Part shown: positions 47,044-59,900 of the stretch, in pieces | Layout: each line of letters begins with the position of its first letter | Position numbering within the stretch: the first letter of the stretch is position 1 | Source: Bryopsis sp. KO-2023 | Taxonomy: Eukaryota > Chlorophyta > Ulvophyceae > Bryopsidales > Bryopsidaceae | Reading direction: 5' to 3' | Assembly: GCA_030272585.1 (NCBI GenBank) | Contig: BSYQ01000008.1 | Span: 5,952,001-6,016,000, forward strand | Length of the DNA stretch: 64,000 nucleotides | Translations under genes and position numbers: made by a program | Notes under the pieces: model-generated | What the model saw: the letters and a program-made list of their open reading frames with translations, nothing else | Database searches by the model: none | Told to the model about the DNA's origin: nothing

Positions 47044-49501
47044 TCACATGAAAGGAGGACTCTTTTTCTTGAGAAGTGGCTCGATGACTTCTCTCCAATG
47101 ATGCCAACTGTTCAATCGAGGCATGTCCTCCTTCTTTTGATTATAGGGCTGGTCATACAATACATGAATCCAATCTGGATCCTCTACACACCCCACAATC
47201 TCAGGCTTATCATCAATCAAGATGTCCCCCTTCACACTCGTTTTATCACTCGTTATAATGACTTTTCGTACATAATCTTCCCCAAAGTTTTCTTTGATCC
47301 AGTCCATTTTCTCCAAGGCACATCTGCTATGGCAAACCGGGTGTGTCGAAGTGCAAAACCTTACGACACAGCCCACCTGTTCCATTTCCTTCACGGCCTC
47401 GAGGACACCAGGAAACAACTCAAGATTTCGGTAGAACCCAGGCTCGCCAATCACCTCCAGAACATCTTTTCGATACTCTTCCGGGAAATTGTTCTCCACT
47501 TCGAAGTGCGATCGATTCGTGATGATCTCTGGGTGCTTGCTCGCATGGCCTGCATTCCTTTTCCTCCACCTGGCCTGGAACTCGCTGTCCCAATCAACAA
47601 TTGTGTTGTCAAGATCGAGCAAAATGACTGGCCTCCCTCCAATGCCCACACCATCCTCAATCTGCATCTCTGGGGCAGATCGCTGATTGACGGCTTCTGC
47701 AACCATCTTGACATAAGTTGCCACCATGCGATCAAAGCAGAACTGTTCTCTCACTCGAAGTCGGCCACACCTCCCCATCTGACACCGCAGGCTCGGATCA
47801 GTCATTTCCTCAATATACCTGGCGAAAGCATCGACATCCCCAGCCTCAATGAGAAACCCCTCTCGACCATGTTTGACAGCTTCTGGAATGCCATCGATCC
47901 TTGAAGCAATCACAGGTCTCTGGAAAGCCATGCCTTCGCAGATGACGAGGGGTAGGACCTCATTGATGGATGGACACACCACCATATCTCCCGCCAGGTA
48001 AAATGGGAGGATGTTCTTCTTCGTGTCCAAGATGGTAACCTTGTTCTGCAGACCATTTTTGATGATCAGCTTCTTGATCTTGTCGATGTATTCAATCTCA
48101 TGCGGCCTGATGTACCGGGCTCCAACCATCAGCAGCTTTGCATTCTTGGCCTTTTCTGGAGCATCTTTACAGAATTTCACAAAGGCCTTCATGGTGTCAA
48201 GCTGGGCTTTCCTCTTGCACACTGTACCCAAGTGCAAGATCACAAGGTCATTGGGTCCGTAGCCAAGCTCCCTCCTGATCTCCTCTCGAGGGGCTGAGCT
48301 CTTGAACACATCGATGGCAGTGGTGGGAATCCCATTATAGATCACACGGCCACGCTTTGCCTCGAACAATCCTTCGTAGCAGCTCCGCTGAACCTTGGCT
48401 GGGAAACAGATCCTGTCTGCCACAGCGAATGCAGATCGGATTGCATCCCCATCCAAATGGGTCATCATGAACACCTCCTTCGCATAGTACTCGAATTGAT
48501 CTTGTGGCCAGGCTTCGTGGATCACCCACATGCTTGGGACGCCAGCTTTGTCAGCTGCTATGACAGCCTCGGGTCTCATGATGGTGTTGATGATGGCAAT
48601 ATCTGCCTGTGACATCGCATCAGCGATGCGCTCGGGATACCCCACAGCCGCGGGATTCAAGCAATGCACCTTGATCCCTATTTTTTCGTAATCTTCGGAC
48701 ATCGGTCCGTCCTTAGGAACGTACAACTCGCAGGCCAAATTGGAGACTTGTGTCAGCTCCCTGAGAAGGTGGAGCAGGAAGTTGTTAGCCCCATTGCGCT
48801 CCAGCGAATGACCAAATACGATGCCTTTCCTGGTGTTTAATGTCGGGACTCCAGCCACATCATCTTCTGACGAAGAACCAGCAGTTGGCGACGCCGACTT
48901 GGAGTCGATTCTCTCCAACTCGATGCTTTCCGCAAAGTCGGCCGACAGGAGGTCCTCCACACTCATGTCGCGCTTCATATGACTAACGTCCAGTCCGAGA
49001 CCTCTTTCCGCGCTTTGCTCGAGCTCGTCGACGTCCAGATCGTCGCCTTCGTCTTTGTGCCCGACGCCCCACAGTCGCCAAGAGGCGTTCTCCAGTCTCT
49101 TCGCGACCAGGGCTCCGTTGCTGGTCTCCTCCAGCGAGTCGCTGGCGATCGCTCCTGCCTGAGCGATCTTGGGGAACGAGCGCCAAGCTTCCGGTAACGT
49201 TACCTCTGGAAACTCCCTCATAGCTTCCACGCAGGCACGAAAATCTCGATCCTCGCGAGCTATGAGCACAAGAAAAACGTTTTTGAGGTGCAAGCGCTAC
49301 TTTTAATCGTTTCCCCTCTACGACTACAGTTGCAGGTTGCGATCGCTTTCGACGTGTCCATTGGCAAGACAAAGATCTTTCTCAAAGAAATGAAAGCAGG
49401 GGAAACCAACTGCGGAACCCGTAAAGTGTGTGAATAGTGTTTTCAATGCTGTGCAGAAGCCTGTGCGGACTAAAGAGATCTTGATCACCTTCGAGACGCA
49501 T
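47044..49501 (-). CDS. GT4-family glycosyltransferase fused to a HAD-type 5'(3')-deoxyribonucleotidase
   Basis: Model: a short first coding exon, 49501-49489, and exon 49259-47044 (acceptor TGCTCATAG|CT); 742 residues. Residues 20-70 hold RLENASWRLW (59-68), which resembles the AreA-type N-terminal motif of fungal regulators. A GT-B glycosyltransferase follows at about 155-510: GHSLERNGANNFLLHLL, VIYNGIP, ILHLGTVCKRKAQ, and the family-4 C-terminal EVLPLVICEGMAFQRPVIAS with DGIPEAVKHGREGFL. Residues about 530-742 form a HAD phosphatase of the NT5C type: LLDLDNTIVDWD, GFYRNLELFPGV, RFCTSTHPV, IITSDKTSVKGDILIDD and LYDQPYN. Both catalytic signatures are intact and the frame runs unbroken across the junction. 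The sugar donor and acceptor are unknown; the phosphatase could act on a nucleotide released by the transferase, but that is a guess. The first exon rests on phase only. Confidence 0.85.
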
Positions 49502-50240
49502 GTTCTCCCTGCTGGCGTCGTTGGATGGGACTCGGTGATCAACACGGGGAAACGAGGGCGCCGGAGCTGTGAAGTTGCAGCCCACAACAGCGATAACCTG
49601 CGAGTTTTGCACAGGAACAGGTGCAGGATATCGAAGCGTTTTACTACGCTGCGGGGAGGGGAGTGGCAGCGCCAATGGAAACTGCCTTGGGGTCGATTTG
49701 CTGAAACCCTTTTCGCAGGCAATCGTTCTGGGTCATTCGACAATCTCCAAGGGCATGTCGGACTGTCAGAAAAATCAAGACATCGATGACATTGGAAAGT
49801 GGCCTTGTTCAGGAGAAAGGCCCTTCGTGCATCGAGAATTCTGCCACCGGGTCCATCTCTGCCACCAAAACCCCCTTTGAAGGGTGCTGTTGTGATGTGA
49901 CGACTGGACATCGCACACCAACAGAATCGACAGAGTTCGTCGACAAGAGCCGAAAGAGAGCGCCTCCTCCCAGGCCACATCTAATCATTGATTGATTGAT
50001 TGATCGCTTCCCCCCTTTCTTCCTTCCTTCATTTTCCCAATTATTCACGATTTTGAACGCAGCCATCAGAGAATCGGGACTCCGAGGACGTCTTTCCATA
50101 CAGGGAAATAGCGTCATGCATGAGACGAATGAGGAGGTAGTGCTGGTTTGCGCTTGCAGGGGCGAGTGCCGCTTATATACTATGTCCAGGAGCGATAGTT
50201 CCAGCAGTCGGTTCTTTCTACCTCCCTGTGGTAAGCAAAG
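49502..50240. other. Divergent intergenic region
   Basis: Lies between the divergently transcribed GT4-HAD and TauE genes. A minus-strand open frame runs into 49489 from about 49720 and has no ATG before 49501, so it probably holds the 5' untranslated part of the GT4-HAD gene. Overlapping plus-strand frames show no family match. A TTGA/TGAT microsatellite occurs near 49990-50003. Confidence 0.45.
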
Positions 50241-51485
50241 ATGGCTCCAGCGAAAGTCGAAAAGGCGATGGAGAGGTCCGCCAAGTTCATCAAGAGCTAT
50301 TTTATGGCCGGTCAGGACCTAACGATAACTTCGGAAGAGCAGGCCGAGCGAGGGATCTTTCAACGCAGTCGCCGTGTTGTTGGACTGCTCCTGCCTGCCG
50401 CCTTCTTTCACGTGATATGGTGGAGCTATATGTTTAACCAGGATCTTTGGCACTTGTTTGGCGAAAGGTCTGGTGGGGGAGAGATCCCGAGGTACTATAT
50501 GTCGATCACCATGCTTTTCGGATCTATGATAGCGGGATCCACCAGCGAAGGAGGTGCCTCGGTCGCTTTCCCCGTTATGACGTTGGTGTTTGATATTCTT
50601 CCTTCGGTGGCGAGGGACTTCTCGTTTATGATCCAGTCGGTGGGGATGACGTCTGCGGCTTTCACGATCGTCTTTATGCGAGTCCGAACGGAGGTCCACT
50701 CGCTTTTGTTTTGCACTCTGGGTGGCATCGCAGGGATCGTTCTTGGGCTGCAGGAGGTCGCACCCCGTTTGACGCCAGCGTATTCCAAGATGTATTTCGT
50801 CACGATTTGGTTCACGTTTGCGTTTTCGCTGTATTGGCTCAATCGCAACCATGGCCGTCGAGTTTTCGACGAGATACCCGATTTCTGGGAGAAGAAGTGG
50901 AACGTCCCTTGGAAACCCGCCACTCTTGTCGCGTTTGGATTTCTGGGTGGAATATTTTCGGCGATAGCTGGCTCAGGTATCGACATTTGTTCTTTTTCGG
51001 TACTCACACTTGTTTTCAGGGTGTCCGAGAAGGTCGCCACGCCGACATCGGTTATTCTGATGGCGGTGAACACATGTGTGGGGTTTCTGTACCGTCAGTT
51101 CTACATGGGAGGGGTGATGCATGAGGCGTGGGGCTTCTTCGCGGTGTGCGTTCCTATTGTCGTTGTCGGCGCTCCGTTGGGATCGGTAATCGGCACTCAT
51201 TTCCATCGGCTAGTGTTGGCTGGGATGGTGTATCTCACGGACACAGCTCAACTCATCCTTGCATGAGTCGTTGTTAAGCCGTGGATGAAACAAGGCAAAA
51301 AGGTACCCAATCCGTTGGACTTATCGGTCAAATCCATCGCCATCTTGGTGTCTGGGGCTCTGTTTTTCAAAATTATGGAAATTTGGGGAAGAAGATTGCT
51401 GGATATTCAAGAGGAACGCATCTCGCAGAGGGAAAAAGAGAACAGCAAAAATGGTGCCATCTCGGTGGAGTTGGGTGCACAGTAA
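50241..51485 (+). CDS. TauE/SafE-family membrane carrier interrupted by one in-frame TGA
   Basis: The frame runs 415 codons from an ATG in strong context (AAGATGG) to TAA at 51483, broken only by TGA at 51264-51266. Upstream: 341 residues with about seven hydrophobic segments and the two half-repeats of the family, FGSMIAGSTSEGGASVAFPVM and GGIFSAIAGSGIDICSFSVL. Downstream of the TGA the same frame continues VVVKPWM... into a final hydrophobic helix (SIAILVSGALFFKIMEIW) and a charged tail. Members export or import sulfite and organosulfonates or other anions across the plasma membrane or organelle membranes. No plausible intron removes the TGA. It stands where relatives have a hydrophobic residue, so a TTA-to-TGA change is likeliest. 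TGA ends other genes here, so the code is standard. Single exon. Confidence 0.85.
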
Positions 51486-52189
51486 CTTGCTGTCAATAGG
51501 TGAATTGTTTGTTTACTTTTGTGTCTGTGTGTGGTTTTCATCAGAATGCAATGATTTATAGAAAACAAGGGGATCTTAGGGGACAGGCGAATGTTGAATT
51601 ATCAGTTTTCGGCTAGAAAACTTCTCTGGATTCAAGACCTATTCGATGTGGGACGGTTTCTGCTTCTCAACAGAGGAACAGATACCTGCTATATTTTGGG
51701 TGATACACTTTATTAACGGGGGGTCACTGGCATGCATAAACATGGTAGTGTGTATTTCACTCACATTTTACTTGAATATTTTGTTTCATTTCAACATTTT
51801 AGGAAAAAGGTCCGGAGGGGAGGGGTCATGTTGGAAAATCAGAGGGGATTCTCATCCCTCCCTCCTCAACAGTTTTTTTTGTAGGGCAGGTTTATGTTTT
51901 TTGCCAGTGTTTGCATAATTTCTATGACATGATAAGTTGAAGTGCTCGACCCCGATGGATCTTGGTGGAAGGGTGGGGATTTACAATTGGCTGTTCTTTT
52001 CGGGAGCTCTTGAAAAGGAACGCCATTCTTGTGCAGTTTTTTTCTTGTAACAACTTTTTTTTATCCAATCAAGAAATGCTGGCTGACAAGGAACCTTCAG
52101 CCAACTCTTTGTTTTGTCCAGTGCACTTCTTAGAAACTGTATTGTCACAGGCATATCAGTGGCTTGACAGTTAAATAAAAACATACTTA
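51486..52189. other. Intergenic, no gene seen
   Basis: 3' flank of the TauE gene. AT-rich, with short open frames only. Ends at the TA target site of the MITE. Confidence 0.5.
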
Positions 52190-53053
52190 CTCCGTCCGGG
52201 AATAACTGTCCACTTTAGTTTGGGTAACAGTTCACGCGTGAAACGTCCAATTGATGTGAAATTTTGTGGGCAGCATCTCTGATACACGTAGATGAAGCCC
52301 ACAAAATTTCAGATCCATTGGTTTAGAGGCTGCGATGCAGTGGCTCCGAAACCAGAAACGAAGCAAAACCCCCATTTTCACTTTGACGACTTTTACATCT
52401 TGCACACAAAAATTATCCCAAAATTGTAAGATACTGTTATGAAGCAACAATATACACTTCGCAAAGTGTACCCCGAAAAATTTCCTCTAAAAATTCAACC
52501 CCGCCACTCGTATAATGCGCCGGGCGTTCCGTATCAAAGTCCCTGTGGTGGTGCCTTGTTTAGGCAGCTCACCACTCCCCAAATTTTCAAGCGAACTGGC
52601 GTGCAAAGCTCTTTTGAGTTGCGTTTCTGACGTTCGCGAGATCGAGGTGGAGTTTCCATTGCGCCGCTATTTTCGGTTTCAGAGGTCGACTTTCCTCAGT
52701 TTTATAGTCGTCACGATTACCGAACGACGACATCATGCTTTACTCACTGGTTCAATTACGACGAAATTTTGTGAGCTCGCCACAGAACATCTAAAGAATG
52801 TGTTCACAAAAGTTTGTGGCAAACGATGAACGTTTGACGTGTCAAAACGTTCACAGGAAGGTGAAAATGGGGGTTTTGCTTCGTTTCTGGTTTCGGAGCC
52901 ACTGCATCGCAGCCTCTAAACCAATGGATCTGAAATTTTGTGGGCTTCATCTACGTGTATCAGAGATGCTGCCCACAAAATTTCACATCAATTGGACGTT
53001 TCACGCGTGAACTGTTACCCCAAACTAAAGTGGACAGTTATTCCCGGACGGAG
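52190..53053. mobile_element. Mariner/Stowaway-like MITE, 864 bp
   Basis: Flanked by TA on both sides (52188-52189 and 53054-53055). The terminal inverted repeats (52190-52381 and 52861-53053) are about 193 bp long and differ by a single base insertion by my reading. They start CTCCGTCCGGGAATAACTGT, similar to the CTCCCTCCGT ends of Stowaway elements. Each arm contains its own smaller palindrome (AAATTTTGTGGGC ... GCCCACAAAATTT). The 480-bp middle has no transposase-sized frame. It would be moved by a Tc1/mariner transposase supplied elsewhere. Confidence 0.9.
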
Positions 53054-53055
53054 TA

Positions 53056-53683
53056 AGTACATTTTTATACTAACACACACTCACTCCTTTTTTGGGAGGG
53101 GATATACCCTGCCAGTGAAAACCTGCCTATGCAAGAGAAACCTAGAAACAACTCACATATCACTACAGCACACCTGGTGGTGCAAACGAAAACAATCAGA
53201 TTCTGCTGAGGAAGACTACATATGACCAGCAGAAAAAAGCAGACAAGCCATTCCCTCATATCAATTGGAAAGCGAGGTTTGGAGGATCATTTTGTTGTCT
53301 TTTTGGGACTTGGACAAAACACCCCTGGGGTCGCTGTGGGTCGCTCTGTCCTGTTGGCGGAGCAGCACCGTTCAATGTTGCAACGTTCAATCACTCCAAG
53401 CCAGGGAAAATCCCCGCCAAACTGTACGAGCATCGTATGGCCGCGCTTGTGGGAGCAATCACGTACACCCCCCTTAGAAACGGTTTGCTCCACAACGGCG
53501 GGCTGTTTGCCAAACGTCCAGTTCACAACACATTTATTGTTCGCTTTTTGTGTGTGTCGCTTTGGACATTCCAAGGGCCAGTCAACGCACAAAGTTTTTC
53601 GTTTCAAAAAGCTCAGGAAACGGGAAAAAAAAGCGAAAACGGAAAGGTTTTCGCTTTTTCTTTAATTTAAACCGTCGAGGCCG
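53056..53683. other. Upstream region of the LysM gene
   Basis: A plus-strand open frame (53222-53665) has no recognisable content. I treat the stretch as promoter and leader sequence. Confidence 0.4.
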
Positions 53684-55911
53684 ATGGATGCGATGAGTAC
53701 TTGCTCTGCCTCTTCTTATTGCGACTCGGCGCTCTCTTGCGAAACATCGTTCCGGGGGGATGAAGCGCTCGTCCACAAGGTGAGCGAAAAGAAAAAAAAG
53801 TCAAGGAAAGATGTTCCGCGAGGGTTCGTTGGAGGGGTCACTTCGGGGTGACATTTTCCTTTTCCAAAAACACTTACCAGCACGCTGTGAGGCGATGTTT
53901 GTTGAAAAACCAGCTCTAAATAGGTCTCCACTCCCCCATTTGCAGGTTATTCCCTATGTTTCGTTACAAAAGGGAAAGTTCGCCCACTGTTCAGCCCAGT
54001 GGTGAATAGTTTCTGTGGAATCTACTCTTTTGGAAATCATATATATGGGATGGATTATCCTCAGGTCAATAAATTTTTGAGTAGGCCAACGATTACGTGT
54101 GGGGATTGTTGACTTTCTTGTTGGATAATTTTTTTGCCATAAAATTGACTCATGTAATTTCTGAAAGGAGATTAAAAAAGAAAAAAATCAAAAACTCGCC
54201 TGCTCGATATACAAGAATGTCCACACCCAGCTAATCATGATTTTTTTTTTTTTTTGGAGGGGGGAGAGGGAAATATTTTCCTATGCTTTTAACAATTTTT
54301 TTTTTTAATTTAATTTTTTGGGGGGGGAGGAGGTTGATAATTGGCGCTTCAATGTTCCATACAAGTCCAGTCACGACAAGAGAAAAAAAAAAAGTTCATA
54401 ATATTGATTATGTTTCTTTGACTTTTCTAAAAAAGGACCTTTCCCTCTCACTTGAAATTGCTTGCACTTGTTTCTCAGTCTAATGTGTTTGAGAGTAGAA
54501 GATTAATAATCACCTTATTTTACCTGGAATTTTAGGTTTCCAAAACGGACACGATTGCTGGATTGGCTGTCAAGTACAATACGACCATAATGGACATAAA
54601 AAGAGTCAATGGACTTAGGTCTGACTTTGCTATGTTTGCACGGGGCGTGTTAGTCATACCCCCTCCCGGAACAACGCCGACAGTTGGAAGGTGAGGGACA
54701 GGCCAGCAGTAGCAAGCTGGCAAATATACACCAAACACCGATTTTTGCAGAATAGCAGGGGGAAAAGAAATATGTCAGACCTGTGGGTGTTATTCAAATC
54801 TTTTTGATGCAATCTGTCCTGCTTTGGGAGTGCCTTGCTCCGTCCAGATGTGGTTGAAAAATGCTGACAAGAGAAATTTCCAGACAGCAGGAGCTTGTGC
54901 TGTTCTTTGAACCTTTAGTTTCCTTTGTCTTATTCAGTTCTTCCTTTTTGGTTATTGGAGAAAAGGGGTGGGGTGGTTGGGTCAGGTTGCATGTATGTAC
55001 ATACAAAAAAATGGCACAAAATTCAGTTCCGAAGCAGCCAGGTCTGCATTTCTCTTCAAAATAATTGTTTTAAGCAAGGTTGGATCCAATCGAAACTCTG
55101 TTTTAAGAAACTGCAAGCATGATTTCGTTCTAAACCCGTGTGCGTTTTAGATGTCAGATATGTTTCCACAAGTTTCCCCCGGTGATTCTTTTTGTTGTTG
55201 ACTGGCAGTTTTTTAGGGCCTGAGTGGTAGTTTGTGTTTGCTGGAATGTAGTCCATTTAAGAGATCCAACAAATACCAGCCTCCACGTCTCCTTGGTGAG
55301 TTATGATGAGATCCACGTTGTCAGAACAAAAAACACCAGTCTCGATAGAATCCTTCAATCATTTCCCCTGCCCACTTTTTAAAATGGTGCCAGATTTGAA
55401 GGCCGGTCTGTGGCTTCTTTGCTGTAACCCCCAGAGTCTGCTCTTAACAGTGTCGTCAAAATAAATAAATGTATCGAAATACCTGGGCGATGTATGCTTT
55501 TGTGATCTTTTTCTTCATACTTAGTCAATGAGAGAAGCTTTACTGGTAAATACCATGTGTTGTAAGCTGTTTTATGTAAACTGTGCATGGGTGCTGTACT
55601 CTAACAATGTTAGCCGATCTCTCCGTGCCTGCGTTTGAATTTTGCCTCTCTCTGTGTAAGCCATAAAAAAATTTCGCCTAGGATGCTGATAATTCCTTTT
55701 CCAATTTGCATTATGGAACTGACCCTTGCAGTTTTCTCTTCCTGGCTGTCGTCCAGATACTATCGAAGCCGATCTTTGGCAGTTTGATAGCGATGAGGTA
55801 GCTGAACAACAGAAGCTAGAAAGGAAGAGGTCCAGGGGAAGTGCTGGAGGGGATGTCGAATTGATCGTCACCAACCGTTCTGCCGAACCTCTTCAACCAA
55901 GACTTCAATAG
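53684..55911 (+). CDS. LysM-domain protein
   Basis: Exon 1, 53684-53779 (32 codons, Ser/Cys-rich, starting MDAMSTCSAS), joins in phase 0 to exon 2, 54536-54690, which encodes a complete LysM module: VSKTDTIAGLAVKYNTTIMD, then IKRVNGLRSD, ARGVLVIPPPG. This arrangement, a short N-terminus running straight into LysM without a signal peptide, matches the intracellular plant/LYSMD-type LysM proteins rather than secreted chitin receptors. The 3' end is less certain. A piece after the acceptor at 54747 is Cys-rich, and a last exon at about 55732-55911 (FSLPGCRPDTIEADLWQF ... QPRLQ, stop TAG) has a charged, Ser/Arg-rich tail. I could not join these two in phase, so exons are missing from the model. 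Function unknown; members are often linked to membrane trafficking or peroxisome/oxidation-resistance proteins. Confidence 0.75.
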
Positions 55912-56908
55912 CTGAATAGGAGGGGGGGGGGATATAAAGGAAAAACATCTTACACCACACATGTATATTTTGACGAGTTCGTCTTGGGCCAATCATGGCC
56001 GCCTGAATACAGCTGCCCATTCTTTTCATAGGTACTCAGGAATAATTCCAATCAATCGCAAAGAAAAATGAGAGTTAACCATAAGGCATATTCGACCGGA
56101 TGATGTCATTTTTTTTTCATTTTTTTTGTTACTTTGATAAACCGGTTTAAGGGGAAGAATTCTATTGGGCATCTGCTTTATTTAATTGCCTGGTTGAGGA
56201 AGGTAGGGGGAAATTTAGGCTGGGGGATGTGAGAGGGGGGGGGGGGGGTTCTGGGCAAATGGGGTTTATTGGGGAGAAAATGCTTGTCACTGATTCGTTT
56301 TCAAGCGGAATTTGAACAAGTGAACGTGCATGATTGCAGGGTGGGGAGGGGGGGATTTAAAAAATATAAATTTCTGCACTTTGTTGCAGAAGTAGCTGGG
56401 CGAAAAAAAATCTATGTGCAGTAGTTTTCCTGCTTGGGAACAAAGTTGTTGCTCTGGAGTGACTGGTGTATATTGTAAAGTCGAATCTGGGAGCTGTTTG
56501 TTTTGGTGTGTACAGTTGTGGGAGGAAGAAAGTCAGCCGAGTAGTTTGGCAGTCCGTAACGGTTATGGGCGTTGACTTCAAACCGTCATTTTCTTCTGTA
56601 ATTGATTATGGAAATTCCTTCTCGAAACATGTGCAATCGCGCCGTTTTCAGAGAAATCTGCTCTGACCCACGTGACTCGGGAACACGCGCACACACCATC
56701 CATCCCCTGCCAGAATTGGCACCGGTCAACCTTCATCCGCTATTGTTTCTGGACGTCATCGCTCACCCCCCAAAAGTTCCACACCCCTCTCTTAGCCTGA
56801 CACTCACCCGCTTCCATCCCACTTTTCTGGAGCTAAGAGCAAGATATTAAGGAATCCCACCACCGTTTCTTTTCGCTTACCAAGGGCGAGAACGGTAGCT
56901 CAGTAAAT
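55912..56908. other. Intergenic, no gene seen
   Basis: G-runs near 55922 and 56235-56248 and AT-rich sequence. The last 250 bp, more GC-rich, would be the peroxidase promoter and leader. Confidence 0.5.
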
Positions 56909-59900
56909 ATGCGGTTGCTCCTTCTCGCACTGCTCTTTTTGGGGCTGCGAACGAACTTTGCTCAGGAGCAAGGGGAGAAAGCTATCTATCTTCCGCTATC
57001 GTATCCTGGCGATGGCTGCAATAACTACCATGTTGACCACTCCGTTTCAGCTACTCTCGATACCGACTTGCACATATTCAAACAGCGCTTTGCTGACCCA
57101 ACGGACGACCCCGAGACGTTGTTCTTTCACTTGTTCGGACAACGGTACTGGAAGCTCGAGGAAGTATCTTCCGATGCAAGAAAACTGCTGGGTATCCATT
57201 ATACCGGTTACCACAAAGTATACCGAGTTTATTTCACCTATGGCGGATCGGTGACATTGCAGGTGAGAACATACGACGGGTCATGTTTCTGAAACTCGAA
57301 ACTCGAACAGAGAAGCAAATACAAAGACAAGTTTTTCACATTCGTATCAAGTTGGGCGTGTTGTGGATAGGTCTGCGTCTTCCAGCACCAGATTGGAGTT
57401 CAGGTCACAATACTGGACAGCTATGGTGGCCACTTCCATCAGGAAGACCTCACAGGTAATAGATATTGATCGTGAAGCGCGGCTTTTTCTTTTCTGAAAC
57501 AAACGGGCTTAACAGACCTTGTGTTTTTTTCAGGCTCCACGATCACTATCACGTTCAATCCGGAGAGTTGGTACGGCAACAGGATGATGGTGTCTGCCGG
57601 CTTCAGCTTGGGGCCGAACCATCAGGATGAGGTAGAACTGGCTCCCCACTTGAGTGTTTGTGTCTTTGTGGCGGCGTGGATCACTTAGAGAAAACGTTTG
57701 TTTTGCAGCGCCATGCGGTCGATGTTCTGTGGACGTACGTCAACTCGTTCATTCAACATATCCAATCCGTGTTCGGGGCCTATCCTTGCGACGTTGAATT
57801 CCGAACAGCCACTGGGTACTGCAACAACGTCGCGAATCATGACTGGGGATCCATCAACACACCAATGCGCCGTCTGTCCTACTCCGATCCTGATCCAAGG
57901 TAAAAAACAAAACACACTTGTTGCAGGGTATCGTAGTTCTTTTTCTTCAACGATTTTCTCAGACGATCAGCATCTCCTCCAACTCTCTTTTGAAGTCCTC
58001 GGGATTGTGACGAATCCTTTTTCCTGTTTGAAAATCGTTGATATGGAAAGCTAAGTCCGTGATGAATTTTGTATGTGCAACAAGGTATCTCGCTGAGAAC
58101 AGCGATGGCATCCCGGTAGATCACAGCAGACCAAGTGCAAGGAAAGTGAGCAACTACCTTTTGAACCAATATCAAGATGTAGAGTCGAAAGCGGGAGTGA
58201 ACATGCTCTGGGTGTCTTTTGGGCAATTCTTGGACCATGACGTCACTTTGAACTCAGCTTATGGACCACAACACCCTCTCCACGTGCCATATCATATTCC
58301 AGTTCGCGCAGGTAAACATCTCATTTTCAGGGGGGAACTTTCAAAGACACTAGGAACACCACACACCAGATCCTATAGTATCTGCCTTCCCCCAATTTCC
58401 TTTTTTTTTCTTTTGGGGGTGCTCAGGCCCCAAACGATTTTACACTCTGGGGTGCGCTCTCGATACGCACATAAGGGTCTTGTCTCGGGTGAACTCCTTT
58501 AACAAACAATTGTTTGTCTTTAGATGACCACTACTTCGACCAGAATGCCAACGACGCAAATTGCAAAAACACTGTTGACTACAACGGTAATTACGACGAG
58601 ACGGTAGATACCGGAGCGGCCCCAGAGGAGGGAGCCCCAGTGTGCGAATACAAGTCCATCGCATTCTTCAGGTCTGAGAAATATTTATACAAAGGCGACC
58701 CAATCAAGCCCTTCATTCAGTACAACACCCAGACTGCTTATGCGGATCTCTCACAAGTGTATGGCAACACTGCGGCAAAGATCAAGCACTTGCGTGAATT
58801 CAAGGTAGGCTGACGAGGTTAAGTGCACCAAGGTTAGAGTGTAGCATTGCTGCAGTGATGATTATCTGGTGTTGTGTGCTGGGCGATGAGTGGAGCACTT
58901 TCCAACTCACGTTCGTTTGTCTTTGTTTTGCAGCATGGCATGCTCAAAGTTAGCCCGGATAATCTGTTGGTAAGTGAGATCATCAAAATCAGGAAATGTT
59001 GTTCGTTGAGTGTTTCTTTCATGTTTTGGCGTTGAGTTGTTCTAAATTACCTGTTTTTCTTATCCAGCCATACAATGGAAAGCACGGAGTTGGAATCAGT
59101 TTGGCCGTGGAGGCAGAAGATGAAGAAACCGCTGGGGTTGCTGGGGACGTCCGTTGCAATGAGCAGGTACGGAGTGTTTTGAAAGGGACTTGTGGTCTCG
59201 TATCAATCAGCCAGTGTCTCATTGCTGAAGATTCTGGGTGTTGCGCAGCCATACTTGACGATGCTCCATGTCATGTGGGTTCGGGAGCACAATAAGATTG
59301 CCTATGAGCTGCACGAGCTTTTCCCTGATTGGGGTGATGAACGCCTCTACCAGGAGGCAAGGAAAGTCGCTATTGCTGAGTACCAGGCCATTCTTTACAA
59401 GCAATGGCTTCCTTTCCTTATTGGTTTCGAAGCTCTTGGTCCCTATAAAGGATACCAACAATGCGTCGATCCCACAATCTGTGAGTGCCCATCTGATTTC
59501 ATTAGCCCTTCGACTCTCCCTTTTTTTTTCCCGTGCGCGAATTAGCTGTATTTTTTTTGCAGCATCGTTCTTCGCAACGTGCGCCTTCCGCTTTGGACAC
59601 ACCATGGTTACAAGGGTAAGTTTTTTCTGGCATTTTTTCCCTCCAAGAATTATCCTTCAGGCTTTTGGCTTTTGTCACAACGAATGCTACGTGTTCTGCA
59701 GGAGCTCAAGGCTTGTGACTATCACTTACACGACCTGAGAACCTACAAGCTCGAGGAAACCCTCTTTGCGGATGACGTTTGGACTCAAGATGAAGTTAAC
59801 TTTGACACTCTGTTCTTGGGCGCTCACAAGCTGGTGAGGCGGAATCCTGCGCTGAGAACCAGAAGTCTTCCACTATATTCGAACGGAAACGTTCTTTTCC

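Noticed and set aside
49324..49980. Minus-strand frame of 218 codons upstream of the GT4-HAD gene
   Set aside because: Arg/Ser/His-rich, no family match. A different frame there reaches the first GT4-HAD donor in the right phase.
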